Origin: Anticarsia gemmatalis
Taxonomy: Eukaryota > Arthropoda > Insecta > Lepidoptera > Erebidae
Direction of reading: 5' to 3'
NCBI RefSeq assembly: GCF_050436995.1
Contig: NC_134774.1
Location: forward strand, 1,734,501 to 1,798,500
Length of the DNA stretch: 64,000 bases
Of the stretch, positions 1 through 12,800 are shown piece after piece (position 1 is the first letter of the stretch; every line of letters starts with the position of its first letter). The notes under the pieces are model-generated. The model was given only the letters and a program-made list of their open reading frames with translations, made no database searches and had not been told where the DNA came from. The position numbers and the translations under genes were made by a program.

Positions 1-403
1 CGGATAGTAATCGGGCAGCAACTAATTAAATGGTAACTTTAATTTCCTATAGTAATTAGACTATGGATAGCGATTTTCGAGCGATAAACCGTCTATCCGA
101 AATTGCAATAACCCCAAATTGCTAAATACCCCAAATCGCAAGAATCTACGAGAATAACCCCAGATTGCGAGAGCTCTAGCAACTGCTCATACGTACCGCC
201 TATCGCGATATACCCCACATGCGGGTACCCGTGTCCCGCAGTACCCGCGGCACCTATCCGAGCACTAGCCGGTAACATTACTAGGTACAGTACTACCCAT
301 GGTCGCGAGTACACCCGTGACCACCACGCATTACAAGGGGGGTCATACACGCTAGATCTTATCGGGCTGGGCCGGGAAAGAGTGGGGTTTTACATTTCCC
401 TAG
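1..403 (-). other. orb2 3' UTR or downstream sequence
   Basis: No coding signature or family match. Around 105-175 there are three short near-repeats of 'accccaaattgc/accccagattgc'. No AATAAA polyadenylation signal in minus orientation was seen in the first 700 bases, so the transcript end is not placed. An open minus frame at 93-350 has no recognisable product and is treated as chance. Confidence 0.4.
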
Positions 404-700
404 TTGTTATACTCCACTTTTCACTACGCAAACAATCTAACCATCCAAATTCCCTCAACATTTCCATCACCCCCCCTCCCCACTAACAACTCCTCACCCC
501 CCCAAACAACTCCCCCCCCCCCCATCAATCTCTCAACTCCCCCAAACAACTCCTCACCCCCGCCCCCCGCCAAACTCCTAATCCCACCGAAAAACTCCTA
601 ATCCCCCCATCATAGCTCTTCATCTCCCAACACACTCACTTAGCCTCTCAGCACCCCCACTCAGCCCCCCAACCCTCTCCCTCCCCCCTCCCCCCGCTGG
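404..700 (-). repeat. C-rich (G-rich on the orb2 strand) low-complexity tract in the presumed 3' UTR
   Basis: Degenerate minisatellite built on 'aacaactcc(c)n', with many C runs of 3 to 12 on the plus strand. It starts immediately after the orb2 stop codon. On the mRNA strand it reads as runs of G separated by short A/T/G spacers. A plus-strand open frame here (404-601, Pro/Asn/Ser-rich) is a by-product of the repeat. Confidence 0.75.
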
Positions 701-703
701 TCA

Positions 704-820
704 CTAACACCAGCGGAAGGGCACGGCGCGCGGTCGGTCGGCGCCCTCCTTGACCAGCGGCTTGTGGAACTCGCGGCCGGGACGAGAGTGGATCGTCGCC
801 CAACAGTGCTCGCAGTAGTA
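704..820 (-). CDS. orb2: orb2 terminal coding exon (ZZ domain second half and stop)
   Basis: 39 codons beginning YYCEHCWATIHSRPGREFHK and ending RPRAVPFRWC then TAG (704-706). Acceptor AG at 821-822 follows an AT-rich tract. It supplies the CxxC pair (YYCEHC) and two histidines (IHS, EFHK) of the ZZ zinc site. CPEB2-4 proteins usually end in FRW plus one residue, so the stop is at the family-typical place. Entry phase is 0, matching the exon at 1381-1485. Confidence 0.96.
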   Translation of the reverse strand, partial: YYCEHCWATIHSRPGREFHKPLVKEGADRPRAVPFRWC

Positions 821-3800
821 CTGGAATATATAAAAATATAAGTTAAAATTGTTGTTAGAATAAATACGCCATTATTAGCAATTCTTATACTCTAGGATCG
901 CGTCATATCTGACGGAACATACGTCGCGTATCATCGGTCGCGTAACGCAAGAACGGACAAATTTATAGATCAATTATAAATTTCGGTAACTCTCTTAAAG
1001 TTGTATATAGACCCAGTAGTAGGCTACATACAACCAGGTCATTGTCAGACTTTCGTATGATCATCTTCCCAAAATCCCATATTCACAACAAAATATAGTG
1101 TTCCACGACAGAATTTATAGAGTCCCCACCCTTCCTAAGCTCCCAGTGGAAACCCAGACCCAAACCTTTTTAGACATCTACATTATTCTACATATGTCCG
1201 CCCCATGCGCTTTATATCGAGTTACCCGTGAGAATAACAACTTGACGAAAATTACCTTAGCCTAGTCCACGGTACACATCAATATAATATCTATGTATTT
1301 GGCAGGTGCCATTCGAACGGGTGCTCATGATGGACTACCCCTACTACTACTATCCCCCCCCCCAGGGGTTGGGCACGTACCTGCAGACAGGTGACGTTGG
1401 CGCAGAAGAAGGGCGCGAACTTGGAGCCGCAGCGCGCTCCGGCGCACTCGTCACACATCTGATCGTCCAGCACGTATGGCTTCACCTGCACACGACATAC
1501 AGTATATTTTACATACGTCATATGTACTACATACATAATATCTCGGACCTTTTTGCCATAGTGATATAAAAACCTTAATATATACATTTCTTAGAGGTTT
1601 TTGCATAGTCTCAAACTAGCTATTGGCCAGTGTGGTGGACTCAAGGCGTAAGCTCTCCTTCACTGTGGCAGGAGACTTTAGCCCAGTATTTTTTTGTCCC
1701 AGGGCTGGACAAGGGTCTCCTCCTAAACGAGGAGGGGATTAGACATTGAGTTTACCACGTTGGCCAAGTGCAAGTTCGAGACTTGAATGTTCTCAAAACA
1801 ATTTAATTTTTACATCACTTTGGAGATATGCACAATTTTGGGAATTCCAAGTTTCGGAGAGTATGTTTCAAATATTAAGCAACTGTCTCCCAGAAAGCTT
1901 TTCAGCTAGTATTGTGTAGTGTTGCATGTACGTGTATGTATCTATGTAGTGTGTATTTGTGTGTATGTACATATGTATGTATGCATGTATGTATGTAGTG
2001 TGTATATATGTATGTATGTATGTAGTGTGCATTGCGTGTACATACCTCGACCCGCTTGTCGATGTCTCCGTGCTGCAGCTGCACGAAGCGCGCGGAGATG
2101 GCGGCGATGTACGACTGCTGGTTGGAGAACGCCACGCGACCCGCGCCCTGCAATAACACAACGGCATGGTAAATATTACAAATCAAGAGCTCTCGAGGTA
2201 CATAGGTTGATATAGAAGAAGAGCTCATCGAATAGTATCTAGTGGTTGGTTAAAGGCCCGACGTAAACCAACGGAGGCGCAACGATACTTTGACAATACT
2301 CGGGCCGTTACAATCGTGCTCACTACGTCATAATCAAAAGAATCGTAGTAATGTGACAAAAAGTGTCTTTACACACACTATCGCGTAAAACTGCATGTGG
2401 CTTTTCAAAAAAAAGAAAAACATACGTGTATTTAGGAAATCATTCCCTATCGGGTTAAAATATGTGATGAAAAACAACTTTTTTTTTTCTAACTTACGCG
2501 AGCGCAACTCCTCGGGTCTTCGAGTAATATAATCAAGGTAAAAGGATAGAAACCCAACAGTCAGTTGTGATGGGGTGTACGGTATACTCACCTTGGGGTA
2601 CTTGAGCTCGGGGTCCGTGTCGATGCCGGCGTAGCACACGCCGCCGTACAACCGGTCCATTATCATCGCCAGCTCCACTACGAACAAATAACAATTAAGT
2701 TAATTTAGTCTATCCCTGATGAAACACTGAACACCAAACACCAAATGAACACTTTCTAAAAGACGCTTTCCTGATTACTTACTCTACAAAATCGTCTCTT
2801 CCAAGGGTACCTTCAAAATTACAATTCTTCAGCAGCCATTAACTAACACTGAACACCTTCAAAAAGACGCTTACCAGCTTGTTTCGGCAACATTTCCTCC
2901 AGACAGCACAGCTTCTAATTCTTTCAAACCTTAAAACCACATTTCCTCGGGTATTAAGTTACTCACCAGCATGTAGCAACATTGCAAGTCTTTAAGAACC
3001 TCCTAGACTTCCTAAGAATGACAAAGACACCTTCAAAAAGACATTTTCCTGATTACTCTACCAAAATCTTCCTGGGGTACCTTCAAAATGGCAATTCTTC
3101 AGCAGCCATTAACCAGTTTTATCCTAAAAAGTCTTCAAAAAGACGCTTACCAGCTTGTTTTGTCCGCATTTCCCCTCAAACTGCACAGCTACTCACCTTA
3201 TTAGATGGTTATTACACCTTCAAAAATACATTTCCCTAGTCAAAAGCGCACTCACCAGCCTTGAGCGGGCGCGGCACTCCCCCCACGAACACGGTCTTCC
3301 TGGGGTCGAGCGGCATGCTGGCGTCCAACACGAAGTCGGCGTCGGCGAGGCGCCAGGGCCGGATCTGCACGGGCTTGTCGCGGATGTACGGCTACACTCA
3401 CTGGCTTTAGACACTCTTTATCTTTCCGAAGTGTTTTAAATACCCTCCACATAGGCAGTTCCTCCACCACCGAGACGTCCAGTAACAGACTATAGTATAC
3501 GAGTCTCTACACCAAAAAGCTCTGACCCTTTCAAAAAGACGCTTTCCTGATTACTCTACCAAAATCTTCCTGGGGTACCTTCAAAATGGCAATTCTTCAG
3601 CAGCCATTAACCAATTTTATCCCAAAATGTCTTCAAAAAGGCGCTTACCAGCTTGTTTTTCCGGCAGTTCCCCTCAAACGGCACAGCTACTCACCTTTTT
3701 AGATGGTTTTTACACCTTCAAAAACATATTTTCCTAGTTAAAAGCGCACTCACCAGCCTTGAGCGGGCGCGGCACTCCCCCCACGAACACGGTCTTCCTG

Positions 3801-6800
3801 GGGTCGAGCGGCATGCTGGCGTCCAGCACGAAGTCGGCGTCGGCGAGGCGCCAGGGCCGGATCTGCACGGGCTTGTCGCGGATGGTGGGCGACGACACGC
3901 ACAGGTACAACTTGTCGTCGTCCGTTATGCACGCCTCCATTAGAGCCGCTACTGAGCTCTCGTCCTGGAAACACGGAGAAAGAGACATACTATAAGAGAA
4001 ACTTGAATTTTAAAATTACTGAAATTTTTGTGTTTTTGGGTTTAACAAAGATGATTCGAAATAATACACTATTTCATAAAAAGAGAATGTATGTAAACGT
4101 AGAACTTTTCATGACAAAATAACGGTGAAAAAATAGATATTTTTTTAAATAAAAGTGGCATTTGATCGTACTTTCATGGATTTAAAACTTTCTTTGAAGC
4201 ACGATATCTAAATATATAACAGAATGGTGAATTTGTTGAATACAGTGATTGGATTGACGTTGATCACAACAAAAAAAACCTTGCCCTAACAACAGAGTTC
4301 AATGATATCAAGAAATTTGTAGAATTGCAAGCAAAATACAGGTGAAGAACTGTAAATAGTATATACTCAACCGTGGGTAGGAGAAAGCGGAGAAGATAGA
4401 TAGATCTAAGCAGTAGTAAGTTTGATACTCACTTGAAACAGTAGAAACGCGTAACCCTTGGGCGGAAAGTAACTCTTGCTCTCGGCTTTGTGCGGCCAGT
4501 CCACCACCAGCGGCCCGAACCGACGGAACGACGACGTGATCTCGTCTGGAAACAACAAACACTTTATTAGACAAATATATTATCTAAATTTCTATGGTAA
4601 AAAATTTTTTTCGAAGACAAAACACCCATATATCCTTCTATTTTATAAGTATTAGTATTTGGAGGCGCCCATAGCCAGTTGCGCTTACCGTTCGGTAAAC
4701 GATCTGTGGGTTAAGGAAACCTTGACACGGTCATTCTATAGATGGGTGACCGCACAGTGGTATTTGAACTGGGCGTCTCCGTGCTTCGGAGGGCACGTAA
4801 AAAGTCGGTTCCGGTTGTTGTCAATTAAGATAACAGTCGTTAAGCTACGTCAAAGGCCTTCGGGCGGCTTGAACAACTTTGACACTAGGTTGACCACTAA
4901 CCATACGACAGAAAATAGAATAGAACCGCGATTGAAAACTAAAGGTTTGGATACCTTATTTGTTTACCCGACGTTGTATCGACGTGTATTCTACTAACTC
5001 CTCTATAGGTCAAAAATCCTACTTTAACCTAGCATAATAAATCATTGCAAAGTAAATCTCAGTTGCGTGGTGACGTTTGGTGTAGCGATACAAAATTGCA
5101 CGACGCCCACGCGTCGTCCCCGTCTACCAATTGAGCACACCGGCTGCATGCAACAGCTTTAGATAACCACCTAGTTACTAGTAGGTATTCTAGATAACCT
5201 AGTAATCGTATTACCTAACATAGGTAGTCTAATAATGCTGTTATGGCAAGATCATCATGGCTTAAAAAAATCTATTTCGGACAACTTCCAAACTATGTTG
5301 TAGTCGGCTTCCAGTCTCACCGGATACAGCTGAATATCAGTGTTTTACATGGAGCGACTGTCTATCTGACCTCCACAATACAGTTACCTGGGTTATAACA
5401 CGATACCCTTCGGTAAGACTGATTGTCAGATTTTCAAGCTTCTGTCTACTGTTAAAATTGTCAAAGATCTTCGAAATTAACAGCCGGGACCCACAATTTA
5501 ACATGCCTTGCGAAACATGGTGGAACTTGGAATGTATAATATGGTCACCCATCTACAAAACAACTTCGGCAAGCGTAGCTTAATCGAGATCGATACGCGC
5601 GGCTGTTGACTAAGTCACGAGCTCCGTTTGTCTTACAAAAAAAAGTTTCTTTATGATTCTTCTTATCGTATGGTTAGTGGTCAACCTAGTGTCAAAGTTG
5701 TTCAAGCCCGAAGGCCATTGACGTGACTTAACGACTTATCTTAATTGACAACAACCGAGACCGACTTTTTACGTGCCCTCCGAAGCACGGAGGCATGCAG
5801 TCCAAATACCACTATGCGGTCACCCATCTATGGAATGACAGATCGTTTACCGACCGGTGAGCGCAACCGGCTATGGCCATATGATATATGCCTCCGTGGC
5901 GCAGTGGTTTAGGTTTGCCACGCCAATACCATTGCGTTGACTGCGTCGACATCACACATGCGCATGTCTGATAGCGCTTATCTCAGGAACTACGAACGTG
6001 CGAATTGAAAAATTATTTTACTGTTGGATAGCTTATATATGGAGGAAGGCTATATAACATCACGCTACGACCAACAGGAGCAGGGTACTAGTAAAAAACG
6101 TTACAAAAACGGGAAAATTATGACCGCTCTCTTCTGTGACGCAAGCGAAGTTGCGCGGAGCAGCTAGTCCATACTAATATTATAAATGCGAAAGTAACTC
6201 TGTCTGTCTGTCTGTTACTCAATCACGCCTAAACTACTGAACCAATTTGCATGAAATTTGGTATGGAGATATTTTGATACCCGAGAAATTACATAGGCTA
6301 ATATATCATCACGCTACAACCAAAAGGAGCAGAGTACCAGTAAAAAATGATACAAAAACGTGGAGAAGTTGCGCGCCGCAGCTAGTTATTAATATGCAAA
6401 AGCAAAAAAATCTTCACAACAAAAAAATAGAAAATTCGACATCTACCCGAACGAAGACTGCCAGAATCGTAAACAAGATTCAATAAAATATTCTCAAGTC
6501 AATCTTAGTTTCATTTCCTATTGAATGAAAACAATATCGTTTGGCTGATCGATGACCCAGTTAACTGAGGGGGAGCGCGGCACAAATATTTGTGTACAGA
6601 TGAAATGATCAATCAAATTCGTACAAACACCGCTCTGATGGCCGGGAGGTTTTGTTGACGACTTTTCGTATGGATACTATATCATAAAGAAAGTTATGTT
6701 TCACTAGCTGACCTGCGCAATTTCGCTTGCGTCACATAAGAGAGAAGGGGTCATAATTTTCCCCGTTTTTGTAACATTTTTCGTTGCTACTCCTAATTGC

Positions 6801-9800
6801 CCTAGCGTGATGTTATTATAGACTAAAGCCTTCCTCGATAAATGGGCTAACTAACACTGAAATAATTTTTCAAATCGGACCAGTAGATCCTGAGATTAGC
6901 GCGTTCAAACAAACAAACAAACAAACTCTTCAGCTTTATAATATTAGTATAGATTCTTTTGTAAGACACAAAAGGAGCTCGTGGCTTAGTTAACTTCTTC
7001 TTTCTTTTATTAGACAACTCCCGCATTAAGAATTGCTCTTGTGTTGCGGACTTTTACAAACATACAAACAACGTACACAAAGTACAACCAGACCCGAAAC
7101 AACTATTTGTCGATCGCACAAATAGTAAACCCGTCTGACAAACTGACTCCCGACGCAATAGTAGTGGTACAAAGCAGTGTAGGGCGTAGTTAACTACAAT
7201 TTTGTAATCTGGTTACTAATTACGATTAAAAGTAGTTAACTACATTGAATAGTTGTTAATTTGATTGCTGCAATCTAGTAGTTATAATTACTGATTATTT
7301 AAATTTTATGAACTTATATTTTGCAATTATAATAAAAACATGTAATGTGTAAAAAGTAACATATGTTTTGGAATAGGGCTGCATAAAAAAAACGGTTTAT
7401 TGCACATACCTATGTTTATTTTCATAAATAATCAAATGCAAGGATTACAGTCGTAGATGTTATGTACCTATACTTATTAGATCTTAATTACTTTTTATAG
7501 ACACGTAATAAAAAAAAAACGCAAAATTATTTTAAATATGTAGTTATAAAAAGTAATCAGGTAATCGTAATTTCAACTACAATTAGTAGTTAGTAGTCAA
7601 AATTTTAACTACATTTTTCGATTTTTTTATGTAGTTTGTAGTTATGATTACTAATTACTTTATGTAGTCGTAGTTAGTAATCAGTAGTTAGATTACATTT
7701 TGCCCAATACTGGTACAAAGTACAGCCAGACCCAAAACGACTAATTGTGGATCGCCCAAATTGTTGTTTCGTGTCTGGTTGTACTTTGTATCCGTTGTTT
7801 GTAAAAGTCTCCGCGACACAAGAACAATTATTCTTAGTGTAGTCTTATGTGGGAATCGAACTGACTCCCGACGCAATGGTAGTGGTTGAAGTGGTCACCA
7901 TGTGGTGACCACTTCAACCACTGCGCCACAGAGGCCGTCGAAACTAGGTTACTCAACACAAACTGAACAGGCCATGGGAAACTATGACAATACGAATCAA
8001 TACGCTTGGAAGCAGTTATTAGCAGTGCGAGGCCACGAGGCAACCTTGGACCACTCATTATTATGGTGCAGTAGTTTGTTGGTACACGGTTGCCTAGCAA
8101 CCATTGTTATACGCAGTTTTGAAGCATTCATATTTTAAAGAGGATTCCGCGGAATAAGTACACGTGTAACCTCCGGTTTCTGAGTACATTTAGCGGTAGT
8201 TTATCTATTCAATAACGTATTTTTATATGATTTAACGCTATTGGATAGATAAACTACCGATAAGTGTGATAAGTCCTTCGAACGCAAGGCTACGCAAGCC
8301 TTCGATACCGACAACGGTGGCCTTAGTTTGCCATGGTAACTTTACTAACTGAAAAATATAGGTATTTGCATTGGTATCTATATTTGGTATGTGTATAATT
8401 TAATATAAGTCATATTTTTTTAAGAATTACTTAGTTTAGAAGCACTTCATCATTAAACCAGCTCTTGCCCGCGACTTCGTGCGCGACTGCCTACGTCATA
8501 ACATCTACCTGCATGCCAAATTTCAGCTCGATGCGTCCAGTGGTTTAGGCTGTGTGTTGATAGATCACTATGTCAGTCAATTAAACATATTTGTAATTAA
8601 ATAAGTCGCGGGTGGAACCTAGTTTGTTACAACACGAAATGATACGCATCATTTACTCTATTTCATTTATCTCAAACGGCCGGAAACTCTTTCAGCGCGT
8701 TCCATGTCTATCCCAAGACAAAACCAAAACATTATCTATGTCAGAAAGTCCACAATAGTATCAAGTGGCGACCCAGTTAGCACAAAGGGCATCCGCTGGC
8801 TTGATACACATCTCAAGGCGATGTGGGGCAGGCATAACCTAGTTAAGACCTGTCAAAAATACAATATGGACGCCCAGAGAGATGGAGCGGGGAGATTTTA
8901 TTGTAGTTACTGTAGGGTAGAGGGAATCGATTTGAAGATTGGCTGCTGTAATCTAGCTTGAATGTCAAGTGAAGCAAGATAATATGTGCATAATATTATA
9001 AGGATAGTATGTAATGGGTATTGTTCTGTGATAATTTCTGAAATTAAGTAAGCGACTGGGTCAGCGAAAAATTATATTAATAAGCTGGTACTCGTAAAAG
9101 GTTCATCTCAAATGCTCACGCTATGTTATTTTTTTCGTAAATAAAGTTGAAATTGTAATTTATCACAGACTAAAACATTTTATTAGGCACTCTATTGATA
9201 TAGACAAATATATGAAACAGAACTCCCCACATGGTATTTATTTCTATACTAAAATGTGTTTTTGACATTTCATAAAGAGTAGCTGATTTGACTAGTACTC
9301 AAATACTCAAAACTGCAATTGAAATGCCATTCGACCAGAAAAATAAAATTCAGTGGCCATAGGTTTAATATTTTCGAAGTCTTTAGAGTTAGAGGAACCT
9401 GCAGAACACGGCTTATGGCGGCCTGTTCTCTACGCCAATAGTCCATATTCATTTTGGACAAAAGTTTTGAGCCTGAGCTCTTAGCGCATCAGTTATGATG
9501 CTAAATAACACTTTTCACCCCGGAAAATTTATCCTCGCAGATACTGTACGGGCAAAACCCGCAATTGGCCAGCGTGATGGACTCAAGGCTTCTCCCTCGT
9601 TTGGGAGGAGACCCTTGCCCGGCAGTGGGATAGTTATCTATACTAATATTATAAAGTTCAGCTTTGAGTTTGTTTGTTTGTTTGAACGCGCTAATCTCGG
9701 GAACTACTGGTCCGATTTGAAAAATTCGACCTACGACCAATAGGAGCAGAGTACCAGTGAAAAATGTTACAAAAACGGGGAAAATTATGATTATCTTATG

Positions 9801-12800
9801 TGACGCAAGCGAAGTTGCGCGGGTCAGCTAGTGGATTTATAAAAACGCTTCGCTGCATGCGTATCTTTTCGGAACAGTCATCTTCACTTCACGGTTTTCA
9901 GGAGTTGACTTATTATCCGAGTGCTCCCTTCTCAAAATACTTTTCTTGATTGGCAATATTATATAAGTGTGAACTCACCCTCATCGATGTCAGGCGGCAG
10001 TCCACCGACGAACACCTTGCGGCTGAACCGCTCGCCGTGCTCCGAGCCGGCCGACACGGGCGACGAGCGCGCCGGGGACCCCAGTGCGCTCACACACATT
10101 GATAGACCTGCAACAAACAGTACAATAGTAGTAGATAGTTTATCTAATGCGATTTTCCACGCCTACCGACTGTCGACAAATTATCGAATAAAAATTGTAT
10201 AAAAATTTAATCAGCGGCGTCTCTAGCGGGCACCGTACAAACTATTTACGCAGTACATGTCAAATCCTCGGTATTTAATCGCGACTATATCTCCCTGGCG
10301 GTTCTCCTATTCTTTGAGGCGCCCATAGCCAGTTGCGCTCACCGGTCGGTCAACGATCTGTGGGTTAAGCAAACCTTGGCGCGGTCATCAATAGATGGAT
10401 GACCGCATGGTGGTATTAGAACAGTGTGACTCCGTGCTTAGGAGGGCACGCAAAAAGTCCTGGTTGTGGTCAATTATGATACCAGTCGTTAAGCCACATC
10501 AAAGGCGTTTCGGGCGGCTTGAACAACTTTGACACTAGGTTGACCACTAACCGTACGGTTAGAAAAAAGGGTCTTATGAACAGAGTAGCTACGATACTGA
10601 CCGGCAGCTGAGAGCCTAGAGACCACGTCCTGCGCCTGCTCGGGCACGGAGGGCGAGCCGGCGCCCGCCGCGCCGCCCGCCACGCCTGCTTCCTCCACGC
10701 CGGGGAAGAACGGCGACTTGCCTGCAGACAAACAAAACATACCATTACATACAGAATCTTATACAATCAAATCATTTATTAATTTAGGTCAAATGCTACA
10801 CTTACTTATTACGCATTTTATCTTAAAATGTCTAACGTTTCGGCGCAGGTTGCACTCGCCGTGGTCGCTCTATTATTCATTAAACATGCAACGCGAGAGT
10901 TTAAAAGTTATGATAGTCAATGATACAGAGAGTGTATTTACCGCCAGTTCGGGAGGCAGGGCCAATGAGAAGAGCGGGCAAGAAACTCCTGGACACTCTT
11001 TTTTTATCCTTTTTTATACTAGAAACCAGGTTTGTGTCTTACGACGGAATTTTCATACAAATTTTCATCCCCTATTTTATACCCTTGGGGGCAAACCCTT
11101 TCTTAGCGGATGCCTACGTCTTAAAATCTACCTATATGCCAAATTTTAGGCCGATCCGTCCAGTAGCTTGGGGTGTGCGTTGATAGATCACTATATGTCA
11201 GTCAGTCAATCACCTTAATTGTTACATAGATATAGATTGGATTTCTCTGATAATACGATATGGATCCCACAGTTTCAAACTTATTGGAGCAGCGTCGTGA
11301 GAACATAGGTATTCAGCCTACCCCTTTATTCCAACGGGATGTTGGTATAGCTTCCTAATTTAACAAAACCGTGCCCTCTCCGGCAGGACATACTGGATTT
11401 GCGTGTCATTGACCTGTTGAATTTGACCTCTAGTCGGGGTCAACATTGATTTCGGGATGTCGATGAAATAGGACTATTTGTTACAGCATGTTTCGTGTTA
11501 AAATTTTATTATGTCTGTACCAACTTTTTATGAACTTTTTTGAGGCGCCCATAGCCAGTTGCGCTCACCGGTCGGAAAACGTTCTGTAGTTAAGCAAACC
11601 TTGGCGCGGTCTTTCCATAGATTAGCTATCGAGAAATGTTGTATGTTAATCTATTAAACTAATCCTAAATTATTTGTTAGATAAAGTATCTGTAGCGCTA
11701 ATCTCTACAGCCTGTAAAAGTATCAAGAGTTTGACATTTAAAATGTACAACAAGTTCCTACGGTCCGCGCCAGAGGCGCTGATCAGATTCTCGATAGCTA
11801 GCCAGTTGTTAAAATTACGCTACTGATCTCACAAATATGCTTTGAGATCGAAATCTCTTAAACCATATTCGCGTTCTCCTTTATCTACTCAAATAGCATC
11901 GATCCTGTCATATTGTAACGCCACACGCCCCTTTCTGAGGGTAAGACAGCTCTCAGACGAATTAAATTACATATGAAAATCCGGCCGAATTAATGGCCGC
12001 TTTAGGCCTGGGTATAAACTTTATGGCTCCGTTGACGCGAGAATCGATACAATTTACTACCAACTGCTTAAGACATATACTATACATACACTGGCTGACT
12101 CGCGCAACTTCGCTTGCGTCACATAAGAGAGAATAGGTCAGAATTTTCCCCGTTTTTGTAGCATTTTTACTGGTATTCTGCTCCTATTGGTCGTAGCGTG
12201 ATGCTATATAGCCGATAGCCTTCCTCAATAAATGGGCTATCTAACACTGAATATTTTTTCAAATCGGATCAGTAGTTCGTGAGATACAAAAACGGGGAAA
12301 ATTATGACCTATTCTCTCTTATGTGCCGCGAGCGATGTTTCGCGGATCATCTTCTCTATTATAAAACATACAAAATTGGTCGCGCAGTTTAGTAGTATTG
12401 GTCGCATAAACAAACAACTTATTCTTACTATTCTGATGCACCGAATCGTCTTCAATGCCATAGTAATAAATAACAGGTGTGCCGAGCTCCCTGCCAGACA
12501 CTTATTGCGTAAGCTCAATGATAAAATGCAGCACGCTTAGTCAATGATAGTCATCGGTTGAGAATTATTATTGTATTAAAGTGATAAAAATCAATCAGAC
12601 TGTATTTATACCCGACTTCAAAAAATGGAGGAGGTTCTCAATTCGACTGTACTTTGTTTTTTTTACTAACATATATAAATTAATCGCGAAATGTATTGCT
12701 AATGGCTAAACTCAAGGGCCGCGTACCCGTTGGACCTCAAAGATTAGACCCTATTACAAATGTTACCCGTTGGACCTAATTTTTAGGTTCCTTTGGACCC

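Larger units (their letters stand above)
6973..7933. mobile_element. Cluster of tRNA-derived SINE pieces broken by a hAT MITE
   Basis: 6973-6994 is a 5S-B head fragment. 6995-7174 and 7713-7745 are one minus tRNA-SINE split by the hAT element. 7754-7840 is plus-oriented tail sequence, and 7845-7933 a minus head ('accactgcgccacagaggc'). Confidence 0.65.

Noticed and set aside
404..601. Pro/Asn/Ser-rich plus-strand ORF
   Set aside because: Translation of the C-rich low-complexity tract opposite the orb2 3' end.
1291..1587. 98-codon minus ORF read as one unit
   Set aside because: Only 1381-1485 is exon; the ends run through splice sites into intron.
3155..3995. Plus-strand and alternative-frame ORFs over the duplicated exon
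   Set aside because: Shadows of the GC-rich orb2 exon; the minus-strand frame matches CPEB exactly.
8704..8961. 85-codon ORF
   Set aside because: No domain, no codon or splice support, and similar-length chance ORFs are common in the window.
10317..10556. Possible 5S rRNA gene
   Set aside because: Only the internal-promoter part resembles 5S; head, core and tail are those of a dispersed SINE.
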